Assembly (NCBI GenBank): GCA_011049795.1
Contig: DRHD01000383.1
Location: 1 to 13,344 of the forward strand
Reading direction: 5' to 3'
Origin: Porticoccus sp.
GTDB lineage: Bacteria > Pseudomonadota > Gammaproteobacteria > Pseudomonadales > Porticoccaceae
Length of the DNA stretch: 13,344 nucleotides
Of this stretch, positions 6,330-13,344 are shown in pieces. The position numbers and the translations under genes are program-made. Under the pieces are notes generated by a model. The model was not told the DNA's origin, did no database searches, and worked only from the letters and a program-made list of their open reading frames with translations. How positions within the stretch are numbered: position 1 is the stretch's first letter; each line of letters starts with the position of its first letter.

Positions 6330-7568
6330 CTATGTTGTGATGAACTTTTTGATGCGTTCTGCAGCTTCCCTGCATTCATTCACTGAAGCGACCAGAGCCA
6401 TTCTGACACGGTCTTCACCAGGGTTAATACCATCAGCCCTCCGGGCCAGGTAGCGACCGGGTAGTACGGTTATATTTTGTTGAGCAAACAATTCTCGCGC
6501 AAAGTCTTCGTCAGTGCCTTTCTTGGCAGGGCGGGTATCAGCCCACAGGTAGAAACCGGCATCGGGTAAATGTAGAGGCAGGATATCTCCAAGTACCTGT
6601 TGGAATACCTGGAATTTTTGGCGATATTTATTTCGATTTTCTCTTACATGCTTTTCATCATTCCAGGCCACGATGCTGGCTTGCTGGGTGGGGACGGACA
6701 TGGCGCTGCCATGGTAGGTGCGATAGCGTAAAAATGATTGAAGTATCTCGGCATCACCGGCCACAAACCCCGAGCGCAATCCGGGTAAGCTAGAGCGTTT
6801 GGATAGGCTGTGGAAGACTACACAGCGGTGGTAGTCATGGCGGTCCATGTCAGCACAGGCCTGGAGTAGGCCTGGTGGTGGATTGCTTTCATCGCCATAA
6901 ATTTCTGAGTAGCATTCATCACTGGCAATCACAAAGTCAAATTGGTCCGCCAGGGCAATGAGCTTTTGTAAGGTCGGAATATCTAGCACTGCGCCAGTGG
7001 GGTTTCCGGGGGTGCAAATGTAGATCAGTTGGCACTGCTCCCAGGTCTCTGGTGAGACTGAATCAAAATCCGGTGCAAAGTTATTGGCGTCGGTACAGTT
7101 TAGAAACAGTGGTTCAGCACCGGCTAGTAGGGCGGCCCCCTCGTAAATCTGATAAAACGGATTAGGGCTCAACACCAGTGGTGGTGCTGGGAGTGGTGCC
7201 GTGTTTGCTTCTGTAAGCGATGTTATGGAGCGATCAACTACAGTCTGGGCAAAGGCAAACAGAGCTTCGCGAGTACCGTTAACCGGTAGTACCTGAGATT
7301 CAGGATCCACTAGCTGTAGCTGAAAACGTTTGGTTAGCCAGTTGGAAATGGTCTGCCTGAGTTCCGGGGCACCCTTGGTGAGGGGGTAGGCGGACAGCTT
7401 GTCCAGAGCAGAAACAAGGGCTTGTTTAACGAACTCAGGTGCCAGGTGTTTTGGTTCTCCAATGGAGAGGGCGATATGTACCAGCTCAGAGGGTGGTGTG
7501 ATCCCCGCCTTGAGTGCGTTGAGGTTTTCAAAGGGATAAGGCTTTAGTTTGTCCAAGTCAGTATTCAT
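6330..7568 (-). CDS. dapC: Succinyldiaminopimelate transaminase
   Basis: DapC is a fold-type I, PLP-dependent aminotransferase that makes N-succinyl-LL-diaminopimelate from the keto intermediate, using glutamate as amino donor. The 412-residue protein shows YPFENLNALKAGI at the N-terminus, IGEPKH (36-41), YPLTKGAPELR (61-71), NGTREALFAFAQ (98-109), SPNPFYQIYEGAA (134-146), CTPGNPTGAVLD (185-196), SDECYSEIY (216-224) with the PLP-facing aspartate D217, and HSLSKRSSLPGLRSGF (253-268) with the Schiff-base Lys257. The carboxylate-binding arginine lies in DRVRMALVAS (386-395). The N-terminal wording and the position between glnD and dapD separate it from other class I aminotransferases such as AspC. 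It begins 104 bases after glnD; that gap shows no terminator and only weak promoter-like sequence. Confidence 0.94.
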   Translation of the reverse strand: MNTDLDKLKPYPFENLNALKAGITPPSELVHIALSIGEPKHLAPEFVKQALVSALDKLSAYPLTKGAPELRQTISNWLTKRFQLQLVDPESQVLPVNGTREALFAFAQTVVDRSITSLTEANTAPLPAPPLVLSPNPFYQIYEGAALLAGAEPLFLNCTDANNFAPDFDSVSPETWEQCQLIYICTPGNPTGAVLDIPTLQKLIALADQFDFVIASDECYSEIYGDESNPPPGLLQACADMDRHDYHRCVVFHSLSKRSSLPGLRSGFVAGDAEILQSFLRYRTYHGSAMSVPTQQASIVAWNDEKHVRENRNKYRQKFQVFQQVLGDILPLHLPDAGFYLWADTRPAKKGTDEDFARELFAQQNITVLPGRYLARRADGINPGEDRVRMALVASVNECREAAERIKKFITT

Positions 7569-7672
7569 TAAGAATTTTCTATTCGTCGGTAGTCATTGTT
7601 GTTTTACTGTGTGTTTAATTTTGTTCAATCTAATTTAACAGACGTTGGTGGATGGCCTGTATGGTCACAAAA

Positions 7673-10396
7673 TTATTGCCACAGCTTCATTTTTTGTAGC
7701 GGAGCACCTTCAATATCTTCCTTGTTGCGGGTATCCAGCTCACTGCATATGGCATCACTCAATTGCGCACATAAAATGGCGTCGCTCAAGGGTTGGTAGT
7801 CCATGTCTACCAAGTGGAACACATCCTCGACACGTTCTCCTAGTGTGGAGATTTTTGCACTGAGTAAGCGCAACTCAAAACGCATAAAGATGCGTCCCAG
7901 ATTTGCAAGTAGGCCTGGTCGGTCCGGGGTGATCACTTCCAGTATGGTGGCACTTTTTTCAATATCGTTACTGAGGCAGGCGATGGTGCGCAGGGTGAAA
8001 TGTTTTAAATCCCTTGGCGTGCGCCGTTGCACCTTGAAGGTAGATTGACTGGGGTTTCTCAGAGTATCGGACAAGGTGCTTTGGATGCGGTCAAGCATCC
8101 CGGTGTTGTGGCCAAAGGGCTTGTTGTTTTCATCAAGCACATAAAAGGTATCAAAGGTATTTCCTTGAGTGTCGCTATGGAGACTAGCATCTTGAATAGT
8201 GAGTTGCAGTTGATCCAGCGTGGCCGCAGTAATGGGGAATACGTTATCAAGACCATTAGTGTGGATGAATATTTGTGTGGCAACAGGAATTTCTACACCG
8301 GCATCCTTGATGAGTATGACTGGCTCGGGGTCGTCTCCTCGCGTTGCAATAGCCGCTGTGTAGGTAGCAATATCGTCAGCGTGTTCGCGGAGAAAAAACT
8401 CATCATCAAGGTTGCCCCAAATTGCTCTAGCTTGAGTCTCATCAATACCGCTTTCAGCCAATTTTTTGATGGCATCTAATTTGCTGTTTTTTACCCAGCC
8501 ATTTCGGTCTACAGGGTTTTCCAAACCACGCTGCAATGCTTTACGGGTTTCTGCATAGAGCTGCCTCATCAGTGAGCCTTTCCAGCTATTCCAGAGCGTG
8601 GGGTTGGTGGCGGTGATGTCTGCTACGGTCAGCACAAAAAGATAATCGAGCTTTCTCTGATTACCGATCACTTTGGCAAACTTGTGGATCACATCGGGAT
8701 CGGAAATGTCTGAGCGTTGGGAGGTACTGGACATCAGTAAGTGGTTTTCCACCAGCCAGGAGATAAGATTAACTTCCTCAGCAGGAAGGCCATGTCTCTC
8801 GCAGAAATTAGCCGCATCAACGGCACCCAGAACAGAGTGATCGCCACCTCGACCTTTGCCCATGTCGTGATAGAGACCTGCAATAAATGCCAATTCGGGT
8901 TTGAATAAATTTTTATAGATGTGTGATGAAACGGGGAATTCTTCGGCCGCCTCAGGGCGGTCAAGGTTACGCATATTTTTTATCAATTGCAGGGTGTGAG
9001 CATCTACTGGGTAGCGGTGAAACAGGTCATGTTGTGTCTGCCCAATGATTCTCCCAAACTCAGGTAAATAGCGGCCAAGTATGCCGTAGCGTGTCATTCT
9101 TTGTAGTTGTGTGCTTAATTTGTAGGGGCAGCGAAATAGTCGTAAGAATAGCCGCTTGTTTTGAGGCTCGTTACGAAAATTGTCATCAATAAGTTTACGA
9201 TGTTGACGAATCTGGCGGATGGTGGCGGCACGTATACCGATAATATTTTCGTTTTCTCCCAGTAAACAAAAAATCTCAAGTAGGGCAGAGGGATATTTTG
9301 CGAATACATACTCACCGACAGTTTCGATATGTTGGTTACGTACCTGAAAGCGCTCGTTCAGTTGCTCTATTCTCCCCGCTTTATCTTTGTGGAGGATGAC
9401 TTCGTCGAGGTATTGGAGCATCACGTCATTCAGTTCGCGCATGGACAATACGACTTGATAGTAGTGCTGCATAAACTGCTCAACACCCAAGCGCTCATCG
9501 CTGTCGTGATAACCCAGCAGGGTGGCAATCTTGCGTTGATAGTCGAATTGTAGTCGCTCCTCTGGGCGCTCTGCGATGAGGTGTAGTTCGTAGCGAACTC
9601 GCCACAGAAACGCCTCCCCCCGCTTGAGCTGCAGGTATTCGTCTAGTGTCAGAAATTCCTTGCCTACCAGTTCTTCTAGGGACTCTACTTTAAAGTGGCG
9701 TTTAGCCACCCAGTTGATCATCTGAATGTCGCGCAGGCCACCAGGGGCTTCTTTAATATTTGGCTCGAGGTTGTATTCAGTATTACCGTGCTTTTGGTGG
9801 CGCTCGATTTGTTCGTCCCATTTTGCACGGAAGAAATCTTTTGATGACCAAATTTTTCGCGGCCCAGTTTTTTTCAGCATCGATAGACGTAGCTTTTCAT
9901 CACCTGAGATGGTGCGTGTTTCCATCAGATTAGTTGCTACAGTAATGTCAATTTTGGCCTCATCAACACACTGTGAGAGGGAGCGAACACTCTGGCCAAT
10001 TTTTAGTTGAATGTCCCACAGGAAAGTGAGAAACCCTTCGATACTTTTCTGGTAGCGAGTGGGGCTGCCGCGGCGAATCAGCAGCATTAAATCAATATCT
10101 GATTGTGGGTGAAGTTCACCTCGACCATAGCCGCCAACGGCCAGCAGGCTGATATTTTTACTCCATTCAAATCGATCCCATGCATGACGAAGAATGAGAT
10201 CCATAAAGGATGCACGCTCAAAAATCAGTGTGCTGGTTTGTTCCCCTTCATGGAATCGGGCATTGAGATGTGCATTGGCCGCCTCAATGGCATTCTTGAA
10301 AACCTCAATAGGGTTTTTGGTGTTCAAATCCTCAAGGAATCGGCGCTCATCAAAGAAAAGTAGAGGTTTTTGAGTGGCAGGTACTGGCGAGGTCAT
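7673..10396 (-). CDS. glnD: Bifunctional [protein-PII] uridylyltransferase / uridylyl-removing enzyme
   Basis: GlnD is the glutamine sensor of nitrogen control: it uridylylates PII (GlnB/GlnK) when glutamine is low and removes UMP when it is high. The 907-residue protein has the full domain order. The nucleotidyltransferase domain has GGYGRGELHPQSDIDLMLL (88-106), with metal ligands D100 and D102. A linker follows with NLEPNIKEAPGGLRDIQ (209-225). The HD hydrolase domain contains FHRYPVDAHTLQLI (459-472), LYHDMGKGRGGDHS (508-521) with H510/D511, and VENHLLMS (549-556). There are two C-terminal ACT domains, about 708-790 and 818-892 (ILEVITPDRPGLLANLGRIF). All active-site motifs are intact. 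It starts 14 bases after map, implying a shared transcript. AAGGG upstream lies too far from the ATG for an ideal ribosome site, so translational coupling to map is possible. Confidence 0.98.
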   Translation of the reverse strand: MTSPVPATQKPLLFFDERRFLEDLNTKNPIEVFKNAIEAANAHLNARFHEGEQTSTLIFERASFMDLILRHAWDRFEWSKNISLLAVGGYGRGELHPQSDIDLMLLIRRGSPTRYQKSIEGFLTFLWDIQLKIGQSVRSLSQCVDEAKIDITVATNLMETRTISGDEKLRLSMLKKTGPRKIWSSKDFFRAKWDEQIERHQKHGNTEYNLEPNIKEAPGGLRDIQMINWVAKRHFKVESLEELVGKEFLTLDEYLQLKRGEAFLWRVRYELHLIAERPEERLQFDYQRKIATLLGYHDSDERLGVEQFMQHYYQVVLSMRELNDVMLQYLDEVILHKDKAGRIEQLNERFQVRNQHIETVGEYVFAKYPSALLEIFCLLGENENIIGIRAATIRQIRQHRKLIDDNFRNEPQNKRLFLRLFRCPYKLSTQLQRMTRYGILGRYLPEFGRIIGQTQHDLFHRYPVDAHTLQLIKNMRNLDRPEAAEEFPVSSHIYKNLFKPELAFIAGLYHDMGKGRGGDHSVLGAVDAANFCERHGLPAEEVNLISWLVENHLLMSSTSQRSDISDPDVIHKFAKVIGNQRKLDYLFVLTVADITATNPTLWNSWKGSLMRQLYAETRKALQRGLENPVDRNGWVKNSKLDAIKKLAESGIDETQARAIWGNLDDEFFLREHADDIATYTAAIATRGDDPEPVILIKDAGVEIPVATQIFIHTNGLDNVFPITAATLDQLQLTIQDASLHSDTQGNTFDTFYVLDENNKPFGHNTGMLDRIQSTLSDTLRNPSQSTFKVQRRTPRDLKHFTLRTIACLSNDIEKSATILEVITPDRPGLLANLGRIFMRFELRLLSAKISTLGERVEDVFHLVDMDYQPLSDAILCAQLSDAICSELDTRNKEDIEGAPLQKMKLWQ

Positions 10397-10410
10397 TATT
10401 TCAGCAGCCC

Positions 10411-11181
10411 TTAAAAATTTTCTTCATTACGTGCGGTGAGAACTTCGACGCCATCGGCAGTGACCGCAAGAGTATGCTCCCACTGAGCGGATAACCTTCC
10501 GTCACGAGTCTCTACAGTCCACCCATCTTTTTTTAACTTGGTGTGAGGTTTGCCCGCATTTAGCATAGGCTCAATCGTGAAGGTCATGCCCTCTTTGAGC
10601 ACCATGCCTGTATTCGGACGGCCAAAGTGCAGTATTTGTGGGTCTGTGTGAAATTCGGTGCCGATACCATGGCCGCAGTATTCTCTTACCACGCTATAGT
10701 GGTTGCTTTCGGCATATTGCTGAATGACGTGACCTATATCTCCCAGGCGGGTACCAGGCTTGACGATCTCAATCGCCTTGGAAAGCGCAATTCGGGTAGT
10801 CTCCATTAATCTTTGTGCATGGTACGGTACGTCACCTACACCGAACATCTTACTGGTATCGCCAAAATACCCATCCTTAATAACGGTAATATCTAAATTA
10901 ACAATATCGCCATTTTTCAATACCTTTTTTTCTGATGGGATGCCATGGCAGATCACTTGATTTACTGATGTGCAGATAGATTTTGGAAAGCCATGGTAAT
11001 TCAGTGGGGCGGGGATGGATTTTTGTACATCGACCATATAGTCGTGGCAGATTTGGTTAAGCTCTTCAGTACTGATACCAACGACGACATAAGGTTCGAT
11101 CATTTCTAGAACTTCCGCCGCCAGCCTGCCAGCTACGCGCATTTTTTTTAGTTCATCGGCGGTTTTCAGATCTACAGCCAT
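10411..11181 (-). CDS. map: Methionine aminopeptidase, type I
   Basis: Map removes the N-terminal methionine from nascent proteins. The 256-residue sequence is a plain type Ia enzyme without an N-terminal extension. Metal ligands are D97 in NLDITVIKDGYFGD, D108, H171 in EYCGHGIGTEFH, E204 in FTIEPML and E235 in SAQWEHTLAV, the same numbers as in E. coli; H79 (ICHGIP) and H178 are also present. The ATG at 11181 is right by family length. GGA about 11 bases before it gives only a modest ribosome site. It diverges from rpsB across a 295-base control region and leads the map-glnD unit. Confidence 0.98.
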   Translation of the reverse strand: MAVDLKTADELKKMRVAGRLAAEVLEMIEPYVVVGISTEELNQICHDYMVDVQKSIPAPLNYHGFPKSICTSVNQVICHGIPSEKKVLKNGDIVNLDITVIKDGYFGDTSKMFGVGDVPYHAQRLMETTRIALSKAIEIVKPGTRLGDIGHVIQQYAESNHYSVVREYCGHGIGTEFHTDPQILHFGRPNTGMVLKEGMTFTIEPMLNAGKPHTKLKKDGWTVETRDGRLSAQWEHTLAVTADGVEVLTARNEENF

Positions 11182-11228
11182 AGTTTGTTCCAGGGAGTTC
11201 AGTGAGAAGGGTTTTGTAAAATGGGGCT

Positions 11229-11256
11229 ATTGTAATGGATAAAAGTGAATTGTAAC
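11229..11256 (-). promoter_or_regulatory. map: Candidate sigma-70 promoter for map-glnD
   Basis: On the minus strand GTTACA (11256-11251; 4 of 6 to the -35 consensus) is separated by 16 bases from TACAAT (11234-11229; 5 of 6 to the -10 consensus). This would place the transcript start near 11222, about 40 bases before the map ATG. Both hexamers fall inside the two copies of a 20-bp-period direct repeat, so the second TACAAT could also serve as an alternative -10. Confidence 0.45.
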
Positions 11257-11264
11257 GGATAGAA
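11229..11264. repeat. Two-copy direct repeat, 20-bp period, in the map/rpsB divergent region
   Basis: ATTGTAATGGATAAAA (11229-11244) recurs as ATTGTAACGGATAGAA (11249-11264), with two mismatches in 16 positions and an offset of exactly 20 bases, close to two helical turns. The copies coincide with the predicted map promoter. They may be paired binding sites for a regulator or simply a local duplication. Confidence 0.6.
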
Positions 11265-11306
11265 ACATGCTATGGCATATTCTTGGGAAGTTCATACCAC
11301 TATCCC

Positions 11307-11335
11307 TTCAATAAATGGTTGATTTATGGTATAAA
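11307..11335 (+). promoter_or_regulatory. rpsB: Probable rpsB promoter with extended -10 and GC-rich discriminator
   Basis: TATAAA at 11330-11335 is preceded by TGG (11327-11329), giving an extended -10 (TG-N-TATAAA). A weak -35 (TTCAAT, 11307-11312) lies 17 bases upstream. The discriminator immediately after the -10 reads GCGCACC, the GC-rich type common at stringently controlled ribosomal promoters. Transcription would start near 11342, giving a leader of about 135 bases. Confidence 0.6.
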
Positions 11336-11341
11336 GCGCAC

Positions 11342-11476
11342 CGTTCTGGAGTCATGTGCCCGGAGCTAAATTGAAATCTAACGTCGCACACATATCGACA
11401 CACTTGTCTGGGTGCTCGCTTTAGCGGGTTGACTGGTGGGATATGTGGAGGCTTAACCCTAAATAAAGGAATCATT
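11342..11476 (+). promoter_or_regulatory. Structured rpsB 5' leader, candidate S2 autoregulatory RNA
   Basis: The leader shows several possible helices: CCCGG (11359-11363) with CTGGG (11408-11412); GCTCGC (11414-11419) with GCGGGT (11424-11429, loop TTTA); and, competing with the latter, GGGTTGA (11426-11432) with TTAACCC (11453-11459), ending six bases before the AAAGGA ribosome site (11465-11470). S2-mediated feedback through the rpsB leader is known in gammaproteobacteria. That this leader belongs to that class is inferred from position and structure, not from an alignment. Confidence 0.45.
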
Positions 11477-12274
11477 ATGACATCTGTAAGCATGCGTGAC
11501 ATGTTGCAGGCTGGTGTCCACTTCGGTCACCAAACTCGCTTCTGGAACCCCAAAATGGAAAAATTCATTTTCGGGGCACGAAACAAAATTCACATCTTGA
11601 ACCTGGAGCACACTGTTCCTGCGTTCAATGAAGCTCTCGAAATTGTTCGCCAAGTTGCCGTCAATGGCAACAAGGTACTTATGGTTGGTACTAAACGTGC
11701 TGCACAGCAAGTGATTGCTGAGCAGGCAGAGCGTGCAGGTATGCCTTATGTTAGTCACCGCTGGTTGGGTGGCATGCTGACAAACTACAAAACAATTCGA
11801 GCATCTATCCGTCGTTATCGTGAGCTGCAAACGCAGAGTCAAGATGGAACTTTCGATAAGCTGACTAAAAAAGAAGCCTTGATGAGAACCCGTCTGATGG
11901 AAAAGCTTGAGCGCTCCATCGGTGGTATTAAGGACATGGGCGGTCTGCCAGATATTTTGTTTGTGATCGATGTGGATCATGAGCGTATCGCTATTCAGGA
12001 GGCTAACAAGCTGGGTATCCCCGTCATCGGTGTTGTGGATACCAATAGCAATCCTGATGGTGTTGACTATGTGATCCCGGGTAACGATGACGCCATTCGT
12101 GCCATCAAGCTGTATACCACGGCTATCGCCGATGCGCTTCTTGAAGGAAAGGCAGAAGTAAACAATGTCACCAGTAAAGACGAGTTTGTTGAAGTGACAG
12201 CCACTGCAGAGAGTGCAGCTGACAAGACGACTGAAGAAGGCGGCAAGCCTGAAGCAGAAGCTGCAGCTGAATAA
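11477..12274 (+). CDS. rpsB: 30S ribosomal protein S2
   Basis: S2 is a late-assembling protein of the small ribosomal subunit and is needed for S1 binding. The start is ATG 11477, preceded by AAAGGA at 11465-11470 (six-base spacing); a longer in-frame reading from TTG 11429 would absorb the leader and is rejected. The resulting 265-residue protein opens [20 protein letters not shown] (5-24) and carries [14 protein letters not shown] (33-46), [12 protein letters not shown] (69-80), [15 protein letters not shown] (93-107), [19 protein letters not shown] (155-173) and [20 protein letters not shown] (180-199). After about residue 226 comes an acidic, Ala/Glu-rich tail, making it some 24 residues longer than the E. 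coli protein. It heads the rpsB-tsf unit. Confidence 0.98.
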   Translation: MTSVSMRDMLQAGVHFGHQTRFWNPKMEKFIFGARNKIHILNLEHTVPAFNEALEIVRQVAVNGNKVLMVGTKRAAQQVIAEQAERAGMPYVSHRWLGGMLTNYKTIRASIRRYRELQTQSQDGTFDKLTKKEALMRTRLMEKLERSIGGIKDMGGLPDILFVIDVDHERIAIQEANKLGIPVIGVVDTNSNPDGVDYVIPGNDDAIRAIKLYTTAIADALLEGKAEVNNVTSKDEFVEVTATAESAADKTTEEGGKPEAEAAAE

Positions 12275-12310
12275 GCACCGGCAATTTTTTTGCTAGTGCT
12301 GCTGTAATAC

Positions 12311-12334
12311 AAAAGGGGGCTATGCCCCCTTTTT
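12311..12334 (+). terminator. Intercistronic terminator/attenuator between rpsB and tsf
   Basis: AAAAGGGGGC (12311-12320) and GCCCCCTTTT (12324-12333) form a perfect 10-bp stem with a three-base loop, and the 3' arm ends in five T residues. It has the form of an intrinsic terminator, yet it lies only 35 bases before tsf, which shows no obvious promoter of its own. Partial termination or RNA-end protection of the rpsB message is the likely role. Confidence 0.85.
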
Positions 12335-12369
12335 ATCAATTCAAAAGAAAGACTGAGAGGAATCGACAG

Positions 12370-13233
12370 ATGGCAGCAATTACTGCATCTATGGTGAAGG
12401 AGCTGCGCGAGCGCACAGGCTTGGGCCTGATGGAATGTAAAAAGGCATTGGCTGAGGTCGGTGGTGATATTGAAAAGGCTATTGATGAGCTGGGTAAATC
12501 TAGTGGTATGAAAGCCGCCAAGAAGGCCGGGCGGACTGCTGCTGAAGGGGTTGTTGCCGCTAAAGTAGCTGACGACAATAGCTACGGCGTGATGATTGAA
12601 GTCAATAGTGAGACTGATTTTGTGACCCGTGATGAAGGCTTCCTGGCCTTTGTTAACACTGTATTGGAAAAAGCATTTGCAGAAAAACAAACAGATGCTA
12701 CGGCACTGGCTGCTGATATGGAAGAAGCCCGTCAAGCACTGGTACAGAAGGTTGGCGAGAACGTTAATGTTCGTCGTGTGGCGTTAGTTGAAGCACCAGT
12801 AGTTGGTGCCTATGTCCACAGCAACAGCCGTATTAGCGTGTTGGTTGCACTGAGTGGTGCCGAAGGTGGAGTAGCGAAAGATGTTGCTATGCATGTGGCT
12901 GCAGTGAACCCGCAAGTAGTTAAACCTGAAGACATGCCAGAAGAAGTTGTCGCGAGAGAGAAAGAAATCTTTGTTGCCCAGGCCCGTGAAAGTGGTAAGC
13001 CGGAAGAAATTATCGTGAAGATGATTTCCGGTCGTATCAACAAATTTTTGTCTGAGTCCAGCCTGGTTAATCAGCCTTTTGTTAAAGACCCTGACACCAA
13101 AGTTGGCAAGCTGGTCAAAGATGCCGGCGCCGAAGTTCAGTCCTTTACACGTTTTGAAGTGGGTGAAGGGATTGAGAAAGAGGAAGTTGATTTTGCCGCG
13201 GAAGTGGCAGCTCAGGTTGGCGCAACCAGCTGA
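12370..13233 (+). CDS. tsf: Translation elongation factor Ts
   Basis: EF-Ts is the guanine-nucleotide exchange factor for EF-Tu. The start is ATG 12370 with AGAGGA at 12356-12361; a longer frame from 12322 begins inside the terminator hairpin and adds a non-family N-terminus. The 287-residue protein opens [20 protein letters not shown] and continues MECKKAL, the UBA-like N-terminal domain. The core follows with [15 protein letters not shown] (77-91), which holds the TDFV motif that contacts the EF-Tu nucleotide site. [10 protein letters not shown] (175-184), then [13 protein letters not shown] (228-240) and the C-terminal module [20 protein letters not shown] (245-264) complete the family pattern. 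Length is close to the 283 residues of the E. coli protein. It follows rpsB and precedes pyrH in the standard order. Confidence 0.98.
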   Translation: MAAITASMVKELRERTGLGLMECKKALAEVGGDIEKAIDELGKSSGMKAAKKAGRTAAEGVVAAKVADDNSYGVMIEVNSETDFVTRDEGFLAFVNTVLEKAFAEKQTDATALAADMEEARQALVQKVGENVNVRRVALVEAPVVGAYVHSNSRISVLVALSGAEGGVAKDVAMHVAAVNPQVVKPEDMPEEVVAREKEIFVAQARESGKPEEIIVKMISGRINKFLSESSLVNQPFVKDPDTKVGKLVKDAGAEVQSFTRFEVGEGIEKEEVDFAAEVAAQVGATS

Positions 13234-13241
13234 TTTGAAGG

Positions 13242-13265
13242 CGGGGGCCGAGGCCCCCGTTGTTC
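13242..13265 (+). terminator. Probable intrinsic terminator after tsf
   Basis: CGGGGGCC (13242-13249) pairs with GGCCCCCG (13252-13259), a very GC-rich stem beginning eight bases after the tsf stop. The following TTGTTCTC is T-rich but broken, so termination may be incomplete and allow some read-through into pyrH. Confidence 0.7.
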
Positions 13266-13317
13266 TCTATATACTGATATATATGCCCAGATAACCTATC
13301 CATCCTGGAGGAAGAGT

Positions 13318-13344
13318 ATGCCTGCTGCCAGAGATAAGAAGTAC
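13318..13344 (+). CDS. pyrH: UMP kinase, first nine codons only
   Basis: ATG 13318 is preceded by a strong ribosome site, GGAGG at 13307-13311, with a six-base spacing. Only MPAARDKKY is present before the window ends. The basic stretch ending in KKY fits the lead-in to the (K/R)RILLKLSGEAL block of UMP kinases, and pyrH normally follows tsf in gammaproteobacteria. The identification rests mainly on gene order. Confidence 0.75.

Noticed and set aside
8027..8479. 150-codon plus-strand frame inside glnD
   Set aside because: It lies fully antisense to the conserved HD-to-ACT part of glnD and has no family features.
11429..11476. N-terminal extension of S2 from TTG 11429
   Set aside because: The extra residues are not in the S2 family and the ATG at 11477 has a well-spaced AAAGGA.
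12322..12369. N-terminal extension of EF-Ts from 12322
   Set aside because: It would start within the terminator hairpin; ATG 12370 has a good ribosome site and begins exactly at the family N-terminus.
11459..12735. Long minus-strand open frames (173 and 222 codons) opposite rpsB and tsf
   Set aside because: They are antisense to two unmistakable core genes, contain no recognisable domain, and arise from the codon bias of the real genes.
1..13344. CRISPR arrays, insertion sequences, integrase genes, tRNA or rRNA genes
   Set aside because: I saw no regularly spaced repeats, transposase or integrase frames, terminal inverted repeats, or cloverleaf-like sequences on either strand.

Overview
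The window reads as ordinary chromosomal core DNA of a gammaproteobacterium. The order map, glnD, dapC on one strand, facing away from rpsB, tsf, pyrH on the other, is a familiar gammaproteobacterial arrangement. DapD has the 344-residue length of the Pseudomonas-type enzyme, and catalytic residue numbers in DapE and Map fall exactly on those of the Haemophilus and E. coli enzymes. Base composition is moderate, near half G+C by eye. I cannot name the genus; a marine or Cellvibrionales-like lineage is a guess.

Layout. Positions 1-11181 are read entirely from the minus strand, so in transcription order: map (11181-10411), glnD (10396-7673), dapC (7568-6330), nth (6302-5649), yffB/arsC-like (5482-5135) and dapD (5106-4072), closed by a clear intrinsic terminator at 4014-4042. 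Next come two apparently separate genes, a nitrobindin/heme-binding-like beta-barrel protein (3889-3326) and a lone periplasmic amino-acid-type solute-binding protein (3115-2249). Then come dapE (1990-863) and a DUF481 outer-membrane-type protein (833 to beyond the left edge). From 11182 to 11476 lies a divergent control region. To its right, on the plus strand, are rpsB (11477-12274), an intercistronic terminator-like hairpin, tsf (12370-13233), a second hairpin, and the first nine codons of pyrH.

How the genes fit together. dapD, dapC and dapE encode the three successive steps of the succinylase branch of diaminopimelate/lysine synthesis, feeding both peptidoglycan and lysine. YffB is a conserved neighbour of dap genes with an uncertain biochemical role. 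GlnD sets nitrogen status through PII, Map trims N-terminal methionine from new proteins, S2 and EF-Ts serve translation, and Nth repairs oxidised pyrimidines.

I see no mobile element, CRISPR array, phage gene, toxin-antitoxin pair, defence island, rRNA or tRNA gene, and no convincing undescribed system. The points most worth a second look are the atypical cysteine spacing of Nth, a 20-bp-period direct repeat lying on the likely map promoter, the structured rpsB leader, the rpsB-tsf hairpin, and the two accessory genes lying between dapD and dapE.
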